Below are positions 1 through 8,808 of a stretch of 64,000 nucleotides of DNA, one piece after another. The stretch is taken from positions 1 to 64,000 of the forward strand of contig CALCCE010000021.1 in NCBI GenBank assembly GCA_937899835.1. The letters are read 5' to 3'. Numbering within the stretch: the first letter of the stretch is position 1; each line of letters opens with the position of its first letter. The position numbers were made by a program, and so were the translations under genes. The DNA comes from an uncultured Flavobacteriales bacterium. GTDB taxonomy: Bacteria; Bacteroidota; Bacteroidia; Flavobacteriales_G; Salibacteraceae. A model generated the notes under the pieces. The model was given only the letters and a program-made list of their open reading frames with translations. It was not told where the DNA came from and made no database searches.

Positions 1-68
1 CAACCGACTTGGTTTAATTTAGAATCCGGTGTTTGGAATTTTCTGCCACCAGGTTGCCTAACTGTTTT

Positions 69-3000
69 ATGTGTATGATTTATCGTTACTTGTTGATTAC
101 AGGTCTTGCCCTTGTAATTTCTTCTCCTCTATTCTCTCAGATTTATACTGGTGCCAAAGCCAGCAAACTGGTGCGCGGAGCCGAAACCGTGCGCCTCAAA
201 CCCCATAGTTCAGTCCCCGATTTTGTGCGCTTCCGCATTGGGAGTGAATTATCTCCCGACGAGGTAGAAGGATGGCTCAAGCAATACACCAAAGGCAATG
301 ATGCCGTTGGTCTTCGGTTGTTGGACAATGAAACGGATCCTTTGGGTTACACCCATTACCGTTTTCAACAAACCTATCGTGGCCTGCCCATCGAACTCAG
401 CCGTTATTTGGTGCACGTGCGCAACGGTAAAGTGGTGAGCATGAATGGGGTGTGGTTCGACGAGTTTCCTGTAAAAGCGGTGGCTTTATCGGAAGGACAA
501 GCCCTTCAGCAAGCCTTGGATTACATCGGAGCTCAAGTATACAAATGGGAAATACCCGCAGAAGAAGAGCATTTGCAGTGGGAAGAGGATGACCACGATG
601 CCAGCTATTTTCCCCGCGGCAGTGCTGTGTTGATTCCACTGGCTGCCAACATGGAAAATCCGGAATTGCGTGCCGCCTGGAAATTCAACATCTACGCACA
701 CCAACCGATGAGCCGCCGGGAAATTTACATTGACGCGGCCGATGGCAGTGTTGTTTTTGAAAACGACCTCATTCACCATGGCGATTCCGTTGGAAGTGCA
801 GTTACCGGATATTCCGGTACACAGACCATCACCGCCGATTACACCGGCAGCACCTTTCGCTTGCGGGAAACCGGACGGGGCAACGGTGTGCAGACCCTCA
901 ACATGCAAAACGGCACTTCTTATAATGCCTCAGTTGATTTCACCGATGCCGATAACTTTTGGAACAACGCCAATGCCAGCGCTGATGAGTTTGCTGGTGA
1001 TGCCCACTGGGGGGCAGAAGTTACTTACGATTACTTCTGGTTGGAGCACAGCCGCAACAGCATCGATGGCAGCGGTTTTCTGCTGCGCAGTTACGTTCAT
1101 TACGACTCCAACTTCGGCAATGCCTTCTGGGACGGCCAACGCATGACCTATGGCGATGGCAACAACGGGAACGCTCCTTTTACGGCCCTCGATATTGCCG
1201 GACACGAAGTAACGCACGGCCTCACTACCTTTTCAGCTGGTTTGATTTACCAAAATGAATCGGGTGCACTGAACGAGTCTTTCAGTGATATTTTTGGTAC
1301 GGCGATCGAATTTTATGGCAAGCCCATGGCTGCCAACTGGACAGTAGGCGAAGACCTCGGTTTCGTAATCCGAAACATGGCCAATCCCAATGCTGCCAAC
1401 GACCCGGATACCTATTTAGGCACCAACTGGTTCACCGGAACGGGTGATAATGGCGGGGTACACATCAACAGCGGGGTGCAAAACTTTTGGTACTACCTGT
1501 TGGTAAACGGTGGTACTGGCACCAACGATATTGGTGACAGTTATGCGGTGACCGCCCTGGGTTTCTCAGATGCCAGTGCTATTGCTTTCCGCAACCTTAC
1601 CGTATACCTCACTCCTTCTTCGAACTATGCAGATGCACGATTTTTCGGCATTCAAGCGGCCATTGACCTGTTTGGTCATTGCTCCCCTGAAGTAGAATCT
1701 ACTACCGATGCATGGCATGCGGTCGGAATTGGTCCGGCTTACACGGCTGGTGTCTCCAGCGACTTTGCAGCTTCGGGAAATGAAAGCTGTGAAGCTCCGT
1801 TTTTAGTAGCATTTTCTAACAATAGCTCCAATGCGAGTTCATTCACCTGGAATTTTGGCGATGGCAACACTTCTTCACAGCCCAATCCCAACCACGTGTA
1901 TTCCAACTACGGCACCTACACCGTTTCTTTGGTAGCCGACGGTGGCAGCTGTGGCATCGATACCTTGATTGAACAGGCATTGATTGTGGTAGATTCTAAT
2001 GGGCCATGTATCGCCGAACTGCCCGAAAATGGCAGTGGTTCCAATCAAGATGGCTGCTTGGGCAAATTGTACGACAACGGAGGCCCTACCGGTGACTACG
2101 ACAACAACACCAATTCGTGGGTCACCATTGCACCGGTGGGAGCAGCAACCGTTACGGTTACCTTTAACTCATTTGACGTAGAGGCAGGAACTACCGGTAA
2201 TCTTTGCGACTTTGATTACATCGAAGTGTTTGATGGGCCAACTACGCAATCCCCCTCACTGGGGCGCTTTTGCAACAATAACCTTCCTCCGGCTTCCATT
2301 ACCTCTACCGGTGGCTCTATCACCATTCTACAGTTTACCGATCAGGGCCTCACATTGCCTGGATTTGAGCTGCAATGGACCTGTAACTTACCGGTAGCTC
2401 CGCCAACTGCTGCTTTTGCCACCAACACCAACGAAACTTGTACGGGCACGGTAGCCTTTACCGACCAATCGAGCAATGCGCCCAATCAATGGCTGTGGAA
2501 CTTTGGCGATGGCAATTCCAGCACCGTACAAAATCCGGTACACACCTATGCTTCGGCAGGAAGCTATACGGTCACACTCACGGCCACCAACAACATTGGT
2601 GTGAGCAACCCTTTGACCCAAACCAACGCCATTAATGTAACAACACCGGCTGCACCAAGTGCCAACAACGCTGCAGGGTGCATTGGTCAATCTTCTGTAC
2701 TTATGGCAACGGGCAATCACCTGCTACGCTGGTACGATCAGGCTACCGGAGGCTCCCCTCTGGATAGTGGCGCCAATTATCAAACTCCTATTTTCAGTGC
2801 TGTAGGGCAAGTAAATTATTACGTAGAAGAGGTGGTGCTATCGCCTACTGCCAGCGCAGGAGCACTGGACAACAACATTGGTGGTGGAGGCAACTTCAAC
2901 AATGGGATTCACCACCTCAAATTTGATGTGTTTGAAACTGCGGTGATCCATACCGTAAAAGTATACGCGGGTAGCCCTGGCGATCGCACCATTGAATTGC

Positions 3001-3602
3001 GCAACAGTGCTGGCCAAGTGTTGCAAGACGCCACCATTTTCCTTTCTGGTGGTGAAGAACGCATTACTCTCGACTTTGATGTGGCGCCTGGTACCGATTA
3101 TGAATTGGGTGTGGACGGCAACGGAACAGTAGACTTATACCGTAATAATAGCGGTGCCAACTATCCATATACCGTACCGGGCATTCTGGAAATCACCCGA
3201 AGCAGTGCCAATTCAAATCCTTTTGGTTTTTACTACTTCTTCTACGATTGGGAGGTACATGAGCCTCACTGTGTGAGTCCCCGTACTCCGGTGACAGTAA
3301 ATATAGAAGACTGCCCTCCGATTGGTATTGCCGATGTAGCAGCAGTATCGGGAGTTGAGGTATTTCCAAATCCAGTAGACGATCTGTTGCAAGTGCAGTA
3401 TGTACTGAACGGCAACCAAAATCTGGAGGTAGCGGTTCTTAACGCCACCGGACAACGTGTCGTACAGGTTTTCCAGGGAACGCAATTGGCTGGTGCACAC
3501 CAAATGCAAATTGCTACCAAAACCCTGGCACCTGGCATCTATTTCCTCGAATTAAGAGGAGAAGGATTACAGCACCGTCAGAAGCTTGTTGTCATGCACT
3601 AA
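69..3602 (+). CDS. Secreted M4 (thermolysin-like) metalloprotease with PKD, CUB and T9SS sorting domains
   Basis: This is a secreted zinc endopeptidase, probably for extracellular protein degradation. The frame is open from a TTG at 33, but ATG 69 (or 75) gives a clean signal peptide ending near PLFSQ. An N-terminal FTP-like propeptide is followed by the M4 catalytic domain. Its HEVTH zinc motif lies at residues 379-383, the third zinc ligand Glu403 in GALNESFSD lies exactly 24 residues after the first His as in thermolysin, and the catalytic His lies in DNGGVHINSG. After this come a PKD domain (WNFGDGNTSSQ), a CUB-like domain (LCDFDYIEVFDG), a second PKD domain (WNFGDGNSST), a beta-sandwich stretch, and a C-terminal T9SS sorting domain starting VFPNPVDD. 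All key catalytic residues are present. The family call is very safe; the substrate is unknown. Confidence 0.95.
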   Translation: MCMIYRYLLITGLALVISSPLFSQIYTGAKASKLVRGAETVRLKPHSSVPDFVRFRIGSELSPDEVEGWLKQYTKGNDAVGLRLLDNETDPLGYTHYRFQQTYRGLPIELSRYLVHVRNGKVVSMNGVWFDEFPVKAVALSEGQALQQALDYIGAQVYKWEIPAEEEHLQWEEDDHDASYFPRGSAVLIPLAANMENPELRAAWKFNIYAHQPMSRREIYIDAADGSVVFENDLIHHGDSVGSAVTGYSGTQTITADYTGSTFRLRETGRGNGVQTLNMQNGTSYNASVDFTDADNFWNNANASADEFAGDAHWGAEVTYDYFWLEHSRNSIDGSGFLLRSYVHYDSNFGNAFWDGQRMTYGDGNNGNAPFTALDIAGHEVTHGLTTFSAGLIYQNESGALNESFSDIFGTAIEFYGKPMAANWTVGEDLGFVIRNMANPNAANDPDTYLGTNWFTGTGDNGGVHINSGVQNFWYYLLVNGGTGTNDIGDSYAVTALGFSDASAIAFRNLTVYLTPSSNYADARFFGIQAAIDLFGHCSPEVESTTDAWHAVGIGPAYTAGVSSDFAASGNESCEAPFLVAFSNNSSNASSFTWNFGDGNTSSQPNPNHVYSNYGTYTVSLVADGGSCGIDTLIEQALIVVDSNGPCIAELPENGSGSNQDGCLGKLYDNGGPTGDYDNNTNSWVTIAPVGAATVTVTFNSFDVEAGTTGNLCDFDYIEVFDGPTTQSPSLGRFCNNNLPPASITSTGGSITILQFTDQGLTLPGFELQWTCNLPVAPPTAAFATNTNETCTGTVAFTDQSSNAPNQWLWNFGDGNSSTVQNPVHTYASAGSYTVTLTATNNIGVSNPLTQTNAINVTTPAAPSANNAAGCIGQSSVLMATGNHLLRWYDQATGGSPLDSGANYQTPIFSAVGQVNYYVEEVVLSPTASAGALDNNIGGGGNFNNGIHHLKFDVFETAVIHTVKVYAGSPGDRTIELRNSAGQVLQDATIFLSGGEERITLDFDVAPGTDYELGVDGNGTVDLYRNNSGANYPYTVPGILEITRSSANSNPFGFYYFFYDWEVHEPHCVSPRTPVTVNIEDCPPIGIADVAAVSGVEVFPNPVDDLLQVQYVLNGNQNLEVAVLNATGQRVVQVFQGTQLAGAHQMQIATKTLAPGIYFLELRGEGLQHRQKLVVMH

Positions 3603-3673
3603 TCGCCCTTGGATTTCGCGGATGAGGCAAGCTGTGCTAACTTGCAGTACCTAACCACGAAACATCCTATACC

Positions 3674-3907
3674 ATGTGGCGCGAAACCGACGAATCGCTG
3701 GAACGCGATTTTGAATTCAAAGACTTTGTGGCCGCCTGGGGATTTCTCTCCCAGGTGGCCATTTTAGCAGAAAAGCACCAGCATCATCCCGAGTGGAGCA
3801 ACGTTTATAACCGGGTTTCCATACGGCTAACGACCCACGATGCGGGCAACACCATCACTGAAAAAGATCGAAAATTGGCAGCTGCAATTGACCAAGTGCT
3901 CCCCTGA
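3674..3907 (+). CDS. 4a-hydroxytetrahydrobiopterin dehydratase (pterin-4a-carbinolamine dehydratase)
   Basis: This small cytoplasmic enzyme (77 aa) dehydrates 4a-hydroxy-tetrahydropterin, which recycles the pterin cofactor of aromatic amino acid hydroxylases. The family signature is visible as EKHQHHPEW, then an aromatic (VYNRV), then the TTHD segment and a downstream acidic residue. The length is slightly short but normal for bacterial PhhB-type proteins. It starts at ATG 3674. Its TGA shares one base with the ATG of the WD40 gene (TGATG), so the two are probably translationally coupled. No aromatic amino acid hydroxylase is visible nearby. Confidence 0.9.
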   Translation: MWRETDESLERDFEFKDFVAAWGFLSQVAILAEKHQHHPEWSNVYNRVSIRLTTHDAGNTITEKDRKLAAAIDQVLP

Positions 3908-4818
3908 TGGCAGTGAAATTTGAAGCTCTGGCCCGAATGACAGGCCACAATGGAGCTGTTTATGCTTTGTGCAATGGCCGAAAGGCCAATTTCGTACTCA
4001 GCGGTAGTGCGGATAGTATGGTGGCAGAGTGGCACCTGGAAAGTGGGCAAGTTCAACCTTTTGCTATTCGGATGGAGCACACAATTTATTCGCTTTGCCC
4101 CATTCCAGAGAGGCAGCTGTTGTTGATCGGTACCGCCCAAGGCAACGTTCATGTGATTGACTTGGTGGAAAAGAAAGAGGTGCGAAACCTCTCGTTTCAC
4201 CGACAAGGTATTTTCGACCTGATTTGGTCGCCACGTCAGCAACACTTTTTGGCATTCTCCGGGGATGGCAGTTTCACTGTTTGGGACGTAAACGACTTTT
4301 CCCTGATCCGCCAATTGCATTTGTGCGAAGGCAAACTCCGACAGGCAGCCTTCTCCCCTGATCAAAGTCAGTTAGCGGTGGTTGGAGGAGATGGAGTCAT
4401 TCGGGTTTTCTCTTCTATTGATTTTCAACGGATAGCGGAAATAAATGGACACGAACGCTCCGTCAATGCAGTGGCATGGCACCCAACCAAGCCCTTGCTG
4501 CTCAGCGGTGGATACGATGCACACTTGCGTTTTTGGGACACCTCTCAGGGTTTTCAACCGGTGAACGCGATTCCGGCCCATAACTTTGCCATTTATGCCA
4601 TTGCTTTTCATCCAGACGCTTCGTTGTTGGCCACTGCCAGCCGCGACAAAACGGTTAAAATTTGGGAAACCCAGGAATTCAAGGTACTTCAGCGCCTGGA
4701 CAGCAAAGTGGGTGGCCACATCAACTCTGTCAATCGCCTCACCTGGTCTTTGGACGGTAGATTTCTGGTCAGCACGGGAGATGATCGCTCCCTTATTGTG
4801 TGGCAAAAATCCTCTTAA
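3907..4818 (+). CDS. WD40-repeat beta-propeller protein
   Basis: This cytoplasmic protein (303 aa, no signal peptide) is built almost entirely of WD40 repeats, about seven, enough for one complete propeller. Examples include GHNGAVYALCNG, GHERSVNAVAWHP with RFWDTS, and ASRDKTVKIWE. The repeats carry the usual GH and WD landmarks. The start codon overlaps the stop of the pterin dehydratase by one base, so they share an mRNA. Such propellers act as protein-interaction scaffolds. Nothing in the sequence shows a catalytic role, and the link to the dehydratase is only positional. Confidence 0.88.
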   Translation: MAVKFEALARMTGHNGAVYALCNGRKANFVLSGSADSMVAEWHLESGQVQPFAIRMEHTIYSLCPIPERQLLLIGTAQGNVHVIDLVEKKEVRNLSFHRQGIFDLIWSPRQQHFLAFSGDGSFTVWDVNDFSLIRQLHLCEGKLRQAAFSPDQSQLAVVGGDGVIRVFSSIDFQRIAEINGHERSVNAVAWHPTKPLLLSGGYDAHLRFWDTSQGFQPVNAIPAHNFAIYAIAFHPDASLLATASRDKTVKIWETQEFKVLQRLDSKVGGHINSVNRLTWSLDGRFLVSTGDDRSLIVWQKSS

Positions 4819-4924
4819 CCCTTAACGGATGAGAGTTATTCACGGCACCCGGAGTAAAAGTAAGGTCGCAAAGTCCTTAACTTCTTTCCAAAACTTTTAA
4901 TCTTGCACTGTTTCGATTCGAAGC

Positions 4925-6352
4925 ATGCTATTTAATTCCTACATCTTTCTGCTGTTTCTGGTACTGGTGATTCCCACCTACCGGATTTTGAAAGGTAGAA
5001 GCCGGACGTTTTTCTTGCTGGCTTGTAGCTACTTCTTCTACGGCTATTGGGATTGGCGTTTTTGCAGCTTGCTGCTGATTTCTACTGTAGCCGATTTTTT
5101 GATCGGTCAACGTTTGTTTGCCGCTACGGACGATCGCCTTCGCAAGCGATTCCTTTGGTTGAGCATGGGCATCAACCTCGGTATTCTTGGCTTTTTCAAG
5201 TACTTCAATTTTTTTGTCGACAGTTTCGAACCCATGGTGCAATCCCTGGGGGGGCATCTCGACTTTTTGCACCTCAACATCATTTTGCCAGTGGGCATCA
5301 GCTTTTACACGTTTCAAACAATGTCTTACACCATCGACATTTACCGGAAACGCATTGAGCCTACGCGAGACTTTTGGTCGTTTGCCCTATTTGTGGCGTT
5401 TTTTCCTCAGCTGGTGGCCGGTCCGATTGAGCGGGCCGCCGACTTGTTGCCACGGCTGGAAAAATTGGGATTGCCCACCCGCGAACAGTTTCGACAGGGA
5501 ATGGCTCTGATTGTGACCGGGATGTTTAAGAAAGTGATGCTGGGAGATACCACCGGGCGCTTGGTGGATCCGATTTTTGCACAAAGTGAATTGTACCGCT
5601 CCGATGAGTTGTTGTTTGGTCTTTTTCTGTTCTCCATACAGATCTATGCAGACTTTTCGGGGTATTCGAGCATTGCGCGTGGCTTGGCCAAACTATTGGG
5701 GGTAGAATTGATGCACAATTTTCAACAGCCCTACCTCTCCTCCAACATTACCGAGTTTTGGCGCAGGTGGCACATTTCGCTTTCCTCGTGGCTAAAAGAT
5801 TACCTCTACATCAGTTTAGGGGGCAACCGTCAAGGTACCTTTAGAACACACATCAACTTGATGACCACCATGCTGCTGGGCGGCTTGTGGCACGGTTCTA
5901 ACTGGACCTTTGTGATTTGGGGCGGCTTGCATGGCACCTATCTCATTCTTCACAAACTCCTGTTGAAGGGCGCCAAACCCACTACGCATTTTGAATACCA
6001 AAACGCCGGACAGTTGGGCAAGTATGTGTTGAAGGTGGTGGCTACTTTCTTGCTGGTTTTGCTCACCTGGCTGTTTTTTAGGGCTGAGGGTTTGGGACAA
6101 GCCCTGGAGGTGTTGAGCAGCTTTGTGCATTGGGAAACCGGTGAGTTCAGCGGGCGGTTGTTGAAAATTGCGCTGGCCTTTTTGGTGGTTACCATGGCCA
6201 TCGATATTGCGGAGTACTACACTAAAAAACATACTTTCCTGCTAAAGGTGCCCAACGGCATTCGACAGGGAATCATGGTTTCCATGGCTTTGATTACACT
6301 GTTGTATTTGTTTCAAGCCAAGCCATTGCCGTTTGTTTATTTCCAGTTTTAG
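4925..6352 (+). CDS. MBOAT-family membrane O-acyltransferase (AlgI-like)
   Basis: This multi-pass inner-membrane acyltransferase (475 aa) moves acyl, usually acetyl, groups across the membrane onto an exported polysaccharide or similar acceptor. It has many hydrophobic segments and the MBOAT landmarks EFWRRWHISLSSWLKDYLY and GGLWHGSNWTF, the latter holding the invariant catalytic His. Length and layout match the AlgI/DltB-like group. The following gene starts directly after its stop codon and encodes an SGNH-type partner, as in alginate and cellulose O-acetylation cassettes. The true acceptor cannot be read from the window, because no polysaccharide synthase genes lie next to it. Confidence 0.92.
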   Translation: MLFNSYIFLLFLVLVIPTYRILKGRSRTFFLLACSYFFYGYWDWRFCSLLLISTVADFLIGQRLFAATDDRLRKRFLWLSMGINLGILGFFKYFNFFVDSFEPMVQSLGGHLDFLHLNIILPVGISFYTFQTMSYTIDIYRKRIEPTRDFWSFALFVAFFPQLVAGPIERAADLLPRLEKLGLPTREQFRQGMALIVTGMFKKVMLGDTTGRLVDPIFAQSELYRSDELLFGLFLFSIQIYADFSGYSSIARGLAKLLGVELMHNFQQPYLSSNITEFWRRWHISLSSWLKDYLYISLGGNRQGTFRTHINLMTTMLLGGLWHGSNWTFVIWGGLHGTYLILHKLLLKGAKPTTHFEYQNAGQLGKYVLKVVATFLLVLLTWLFFRAEGLGQALEVLSSFVHWETGEFSGRLLKIALAFLVVTMAIDIAEYYTKKHTFLLKVPNGIRQGIMVSMALITLLYLFQAKPLPFVYFQF

Positions 6353-7369
6353 ATGAAAGGCTTGATGAACATATTGAAATTCGGCATCACCACGGTGGTG
6401 GTTTTGTTGGTACTGGAACTTTTTCTCCGCACCACCGAAATTGCACCCACCAAATACACCCGCATTGACGATACATTAGGGCTGGTTTTTCGTCCTAACG
6501 CTCCCCTACTGTTGCTCAATGAAGGTTTCTACCTGGGTAACATCAACGCTGCGGGTTACCTGGGGCCAGTCAGGGCCTCTTCGGAGGTCAAACGTGTGGT
6601 GTTGCTGGGGGATAGCTATGTGGAAGCCTTTCAGGTGTTTGAGCGGGATCATTTCGCAACGCTAACCCAAGCCGAGTTCGATCAAAAGGGTTGGGACATT
6701 CAATTGGAAAACCGGGGCATGAGTGGTTTTGATCTTGGACAGATGTATTGCCGCTACCTACAAACGGTGGTGGAGACCACTCCGGAGCTCACGGTGTTTT
6801 TCATGGCACCAGAAGATTTTGCCGTGGCCTATCAGGTATTGAGCCCCATGCCACAATTAACTCCTGAAGGAGCATTGCGCATTTCCTATCCATTGGAGCG
6901 CAACAGTGGAATTTCAATTCGAAAACAGCTGGAAAATAATTTCATCTATACCTCTTCTACCTTTACCCTACTTAGCAATTGCCGCAAACTGGTGGCCGAA
7001 GGCCAATGGCGGACCATTTTATTCGACAAATTAGCTCCCACCGCTGAAACAGTTGAAGGAGTGCCGAACAAGGAAACAGTGGCAGCACCTCCACTTTCTG
7101 ATTTAGCTATCAAAATATTGGAAGACCTCGCAGGAAAACCCATTGCTTTCGCAACCCTAAAACCTTACCCACCAGCCCTGCGCGCACAACTGAAAAAGTT
7201 GAACTTTCCTATCATTGATTTAATGCCCGAGGTGGATGCATTGCGGAAACAAGGCATTGATCCACAATATTGGGAAGCGACCAACGAGCAGGGCCACTAC
7301 AACCAGCAGGGGCACGCAGCCATTTCTCAATCGCTGGTACGCCAGCTTCCTGCCTTAATTACCAATTGA
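6353..7369 (+). CDS. Membrane-anchored SGNH-hydrolase-like acyltransferase partner (AlgJ/AlgX type)
   Basis: This 338-residue protein has one N-terminal membrane segment (ITTVVVLLVLELFLR, about residues 11-27) and a periplasmic SGNH-like domain. The nucleophile block is VVLLGDSYVEAF, and the C-terminal His lies in NEQGHYNQQGHAAIS, the expected arrangement of the SGNH Ser and His. Its ATG starts at the base after the MBOAT gene's TAG, so the two are cotranscribed and probably cooperate: the MBOAT protein supplies acyl groups and this protein transfers them to the polymer. It could also act as a lipase/esterase, but the context favours the transferase role. Confidence 0.8.
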   Translation: MKGLMNILKFGITTVVVLLVLELFLRTTEIAPTKYTRIDDTLGLVFRPNAPLLLLNEGFYLGNINAAGYLGPVRASSEVKRVVLLGDSYVEAFQVFERDHFATLTQAEFDQKGWDIQLENRGMSGFDLGQMYCRYLQTVVETTPELTVFFMAPEDFAVAYQVLSPMPQLTPEGALRISYPLERNSGISIRKQLENNFIYTSSTFTLLSNCRKLVAEGQWRTILFDKLAPTAETVEGVPNKETVAAPPLSDLAIKILEDLAGKPIAFATLKPYPPALRAQLKKLNFPIIDLMPEVDALRKQGIDPQYWEATNEQGHYNQQGHAAISQSLVRQLPALITN

Positions 7370-7370
7370 T

Positions 7371-7622
7371 TCAGGCTGGTGCGTCTACCAGAAAAGCCCG
7401 GTGCGGCCGTAAGCTATTTTTCACCAGCGGTAAATCTGGTTGTTGAATGATCAAAAAGGCCACCGAATAGTGCTCATCTACCTGCTCTACTCCGGTGGTA
7501 CCTGGGTCCAGAGGTTGTTTTTTCAAAAAGTCTTTCAAATGGATTTCGTGATGTGTAGCGGTTTGGTGTGCTCCTGGCCCACGAAATTCCCAAAGGAGCT
7601 TAATGTATTTGGTGTCTGACAT
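7371..7622 (-). CDS. Small conserved hypothetical protein
   Basis: An 83-residue soluble protein with no signal peptide or membrane segment. ATG 7622 (MSDTKYIKLLWEFRGPGA) is preferred over an upstream TTG at 7649, which would overlap the previous gene. It is rich in His in HQTATHHEIHLKDF, which could bind metal, but no known catalytic motif is visible. It lies 19 bp downstream of the NAD(P)H-dependent FMN reductase gene on the same strand, so it is likely the second gene of that operon. Its function is not recognised. Confidence 0.7.
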   Translation of the reverse strand: MSDTKYIKLLWEFRGPGAHQTATHHEIHLKDFLKKQPLDPGTTGVEQVDEHYSVAFLIIQQPDLPLVKNSLRPHRAFLVDAPA

Positions 7623-7641
7623 GACAAATGGAGTTGTAAGG

Positions 7642-8175
7642 TTATTCAAGCACTGCTTTTTCCATTTGGCGCACCACCTCTATAAGTTGTGCCTTCTCTT
7701 CTGCATGTAACTCTCCTTCCTCTACTTTAGCGAAAAAAGAGCCGACACGGTGTCCCGCAACAATGGCTGCCCCTCGGTAGGGTAAAATGGCATTCAAGTG
7801 TTCAAAAGCCGACTGCGCACCACGCGCACCCGGCGAAGCACTAAGCAACAACATGGGTTTGTTCAAAAAAGGTTTCTTTTCAATCCTCGAAAGCCAGTCG
7901 ATAGCGTTTTTCAAAAAAGCAGGCATGGAACCATTGTGCTCAGGAGTGGAGAGAACAATGCCATCACTGGCCCGAAATTCGTCCATGAGTTGTTGCATGC
8001 TTTCTGGAATGCCCTCGGCCTCTTCCAGGTCGATTCCGTACATGGGAGCGGGGAAATCACGCAAGTCCAACACTTTGACTTCTGCGGCTGTGAAAAGCGG
8101 AGCTACCAGGCGAATCAGGTGTTGGTTGATGGAGCGGGAACTGTTGCTACCAGAAAAAGCAATGATTGTTTTCAT
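7642..8175 (-). CDS. NADPH-dependent FMN reductase family protein
   Basis: This flavodoxin-fold cytoplasmic oxidoreductase (177 aa from ATG 8175) uses NAD(P)H to reduce FMN or a quinone or azo-type substrate. It opens with the FMN phosphate-binding loop in FSGSNSSRSINQHL. It also has the family's PEHNGSMPAFLKNAIDWLSR segment that contacts the isoalloxazine ring, and SPGARGA near the C-terminus. A TTG at 8208 in the same frame would add 11 poor residues, so the ATG just before KTIIAFSGS is chosen. It is followed by a small conserved gene on the same transcript. The physiological substrate is unknown. Confidence 0.9.
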   Translation of the reverse strand: MKTIIAFSGSNSSRSINQHLIRLVAPLFTAAEVKVLDLRDFPAPMYGIDLEEAEGIPESMQQLMDEFRASDGIVLSTPEHNGSMPAFLKNAIDWLSRIEKKPFLNKPMLLLSASPGARGAQSAFEHLNAILPYRGAAIVAGHRVGSFFAKVEEGELHAEEKAQLIEVVRQMEKAVLE

Positions 8176-8260
8176 AGCAGCAAAACAACTGGATTTTTTG
8201 CATTTCAACTAATGAAGAAACCTATTTAGAGCTCCAAATCTGCGTTACTATCCAAAAAAA

Positions 8261-8292
8261 GCGGGGCAATCCCATCTGAGAAGTTGCCCCGC
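8261..8292 (-). terminator. Rho-independent terminator after the small secreted protein gene
   Basis: A perfect 9-bp stem, GCGGGGCAA (8261-8269) with TTGCCCCGC (8284-8292), is followed on the minus strand by a run of seven T. It lies 25 bases downstream of the stop codon of the 8318-8680 gene. Confidence 0.85.
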
Positions 8293-8317
8293 CCCAAAGA
8301 ACGAACCTTAAATACCC

Positions 8318-8680
8318 TTAAGGCCAAATTTCTAAATAGTCGCAGCCATTCCAAATGAATGTGAAGTCTCCGAATCCAGGAGGGCAACCTTCGGTAACCC
8401 TAATGAACTCACAGGTGGACCAACCCATCCAAAAGGGATTTGCTACCAATGTTTGTGCAGCAAGACGATAGGTCGTGGTACCATCGGGATAAGGTAAAAT
8501 GGTAGTTCCGGGACCTATCAGATCCCCCCCGCTCGACCATACTGGTCCACAACCCGACGGCAAATTGGTAGTTTGATACCACACGTTTAAGTTAAAACCT
8601 GTGTTGTTTACGACGGTTAGCTGTGAGAAACCGATAAAACTGATGGCCGAGAAGACCATTACAAAAAAGAACTTTTTCAT
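8318..8680 (-). CDS. Small secreted protein, module partner of a TPR-LuxR regulator
   Basis: A 120-residue exported protein with a clear signal peptide (MKKFFFVMVFSAISFIGFSQ). The mature part opens with VVNNTGFNLNVWYQT and has five Cys, a GPGTTILPYP turn and the end YLEIWP, which suggests a small beta-sandwich. It lies downstream of, and on the same strand as, the TPR-LuxR regulator at 8809-10722, about 130 bp away, and has its own terminator. A similar small secreted protein (12743-13129) sits below the second TPR-LuxR regulator, and a third relative is at 39636-40073. No function is recognised; a role as the regulator's target or ligand is inference. Confidence 0.75.
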   Translation of the reverse strand: MKKFFFVMVFSAISFIGFSQLTVVNNTGFNLNVWYQTTNLPSGCGPVWSSGGDLIGPGTTILPYPDGTTTYRLAAQTLVANPFWMGWSTCEFIRVTEGCPPGFGDFTFIWNGCDYLEIWP

Positions 8681-8808
8681 GGAAATAAGTTTTGGTAATT
8701 AGTTCTCTGCAAGGTGAAAGAAACCACTACTCATTTCCTCATCCAAAAGGCTGAAAACCGGCCTTAGGATGAAACAAATTGGCACAATCATCCATTTGGA
8801 TGAGCAGT

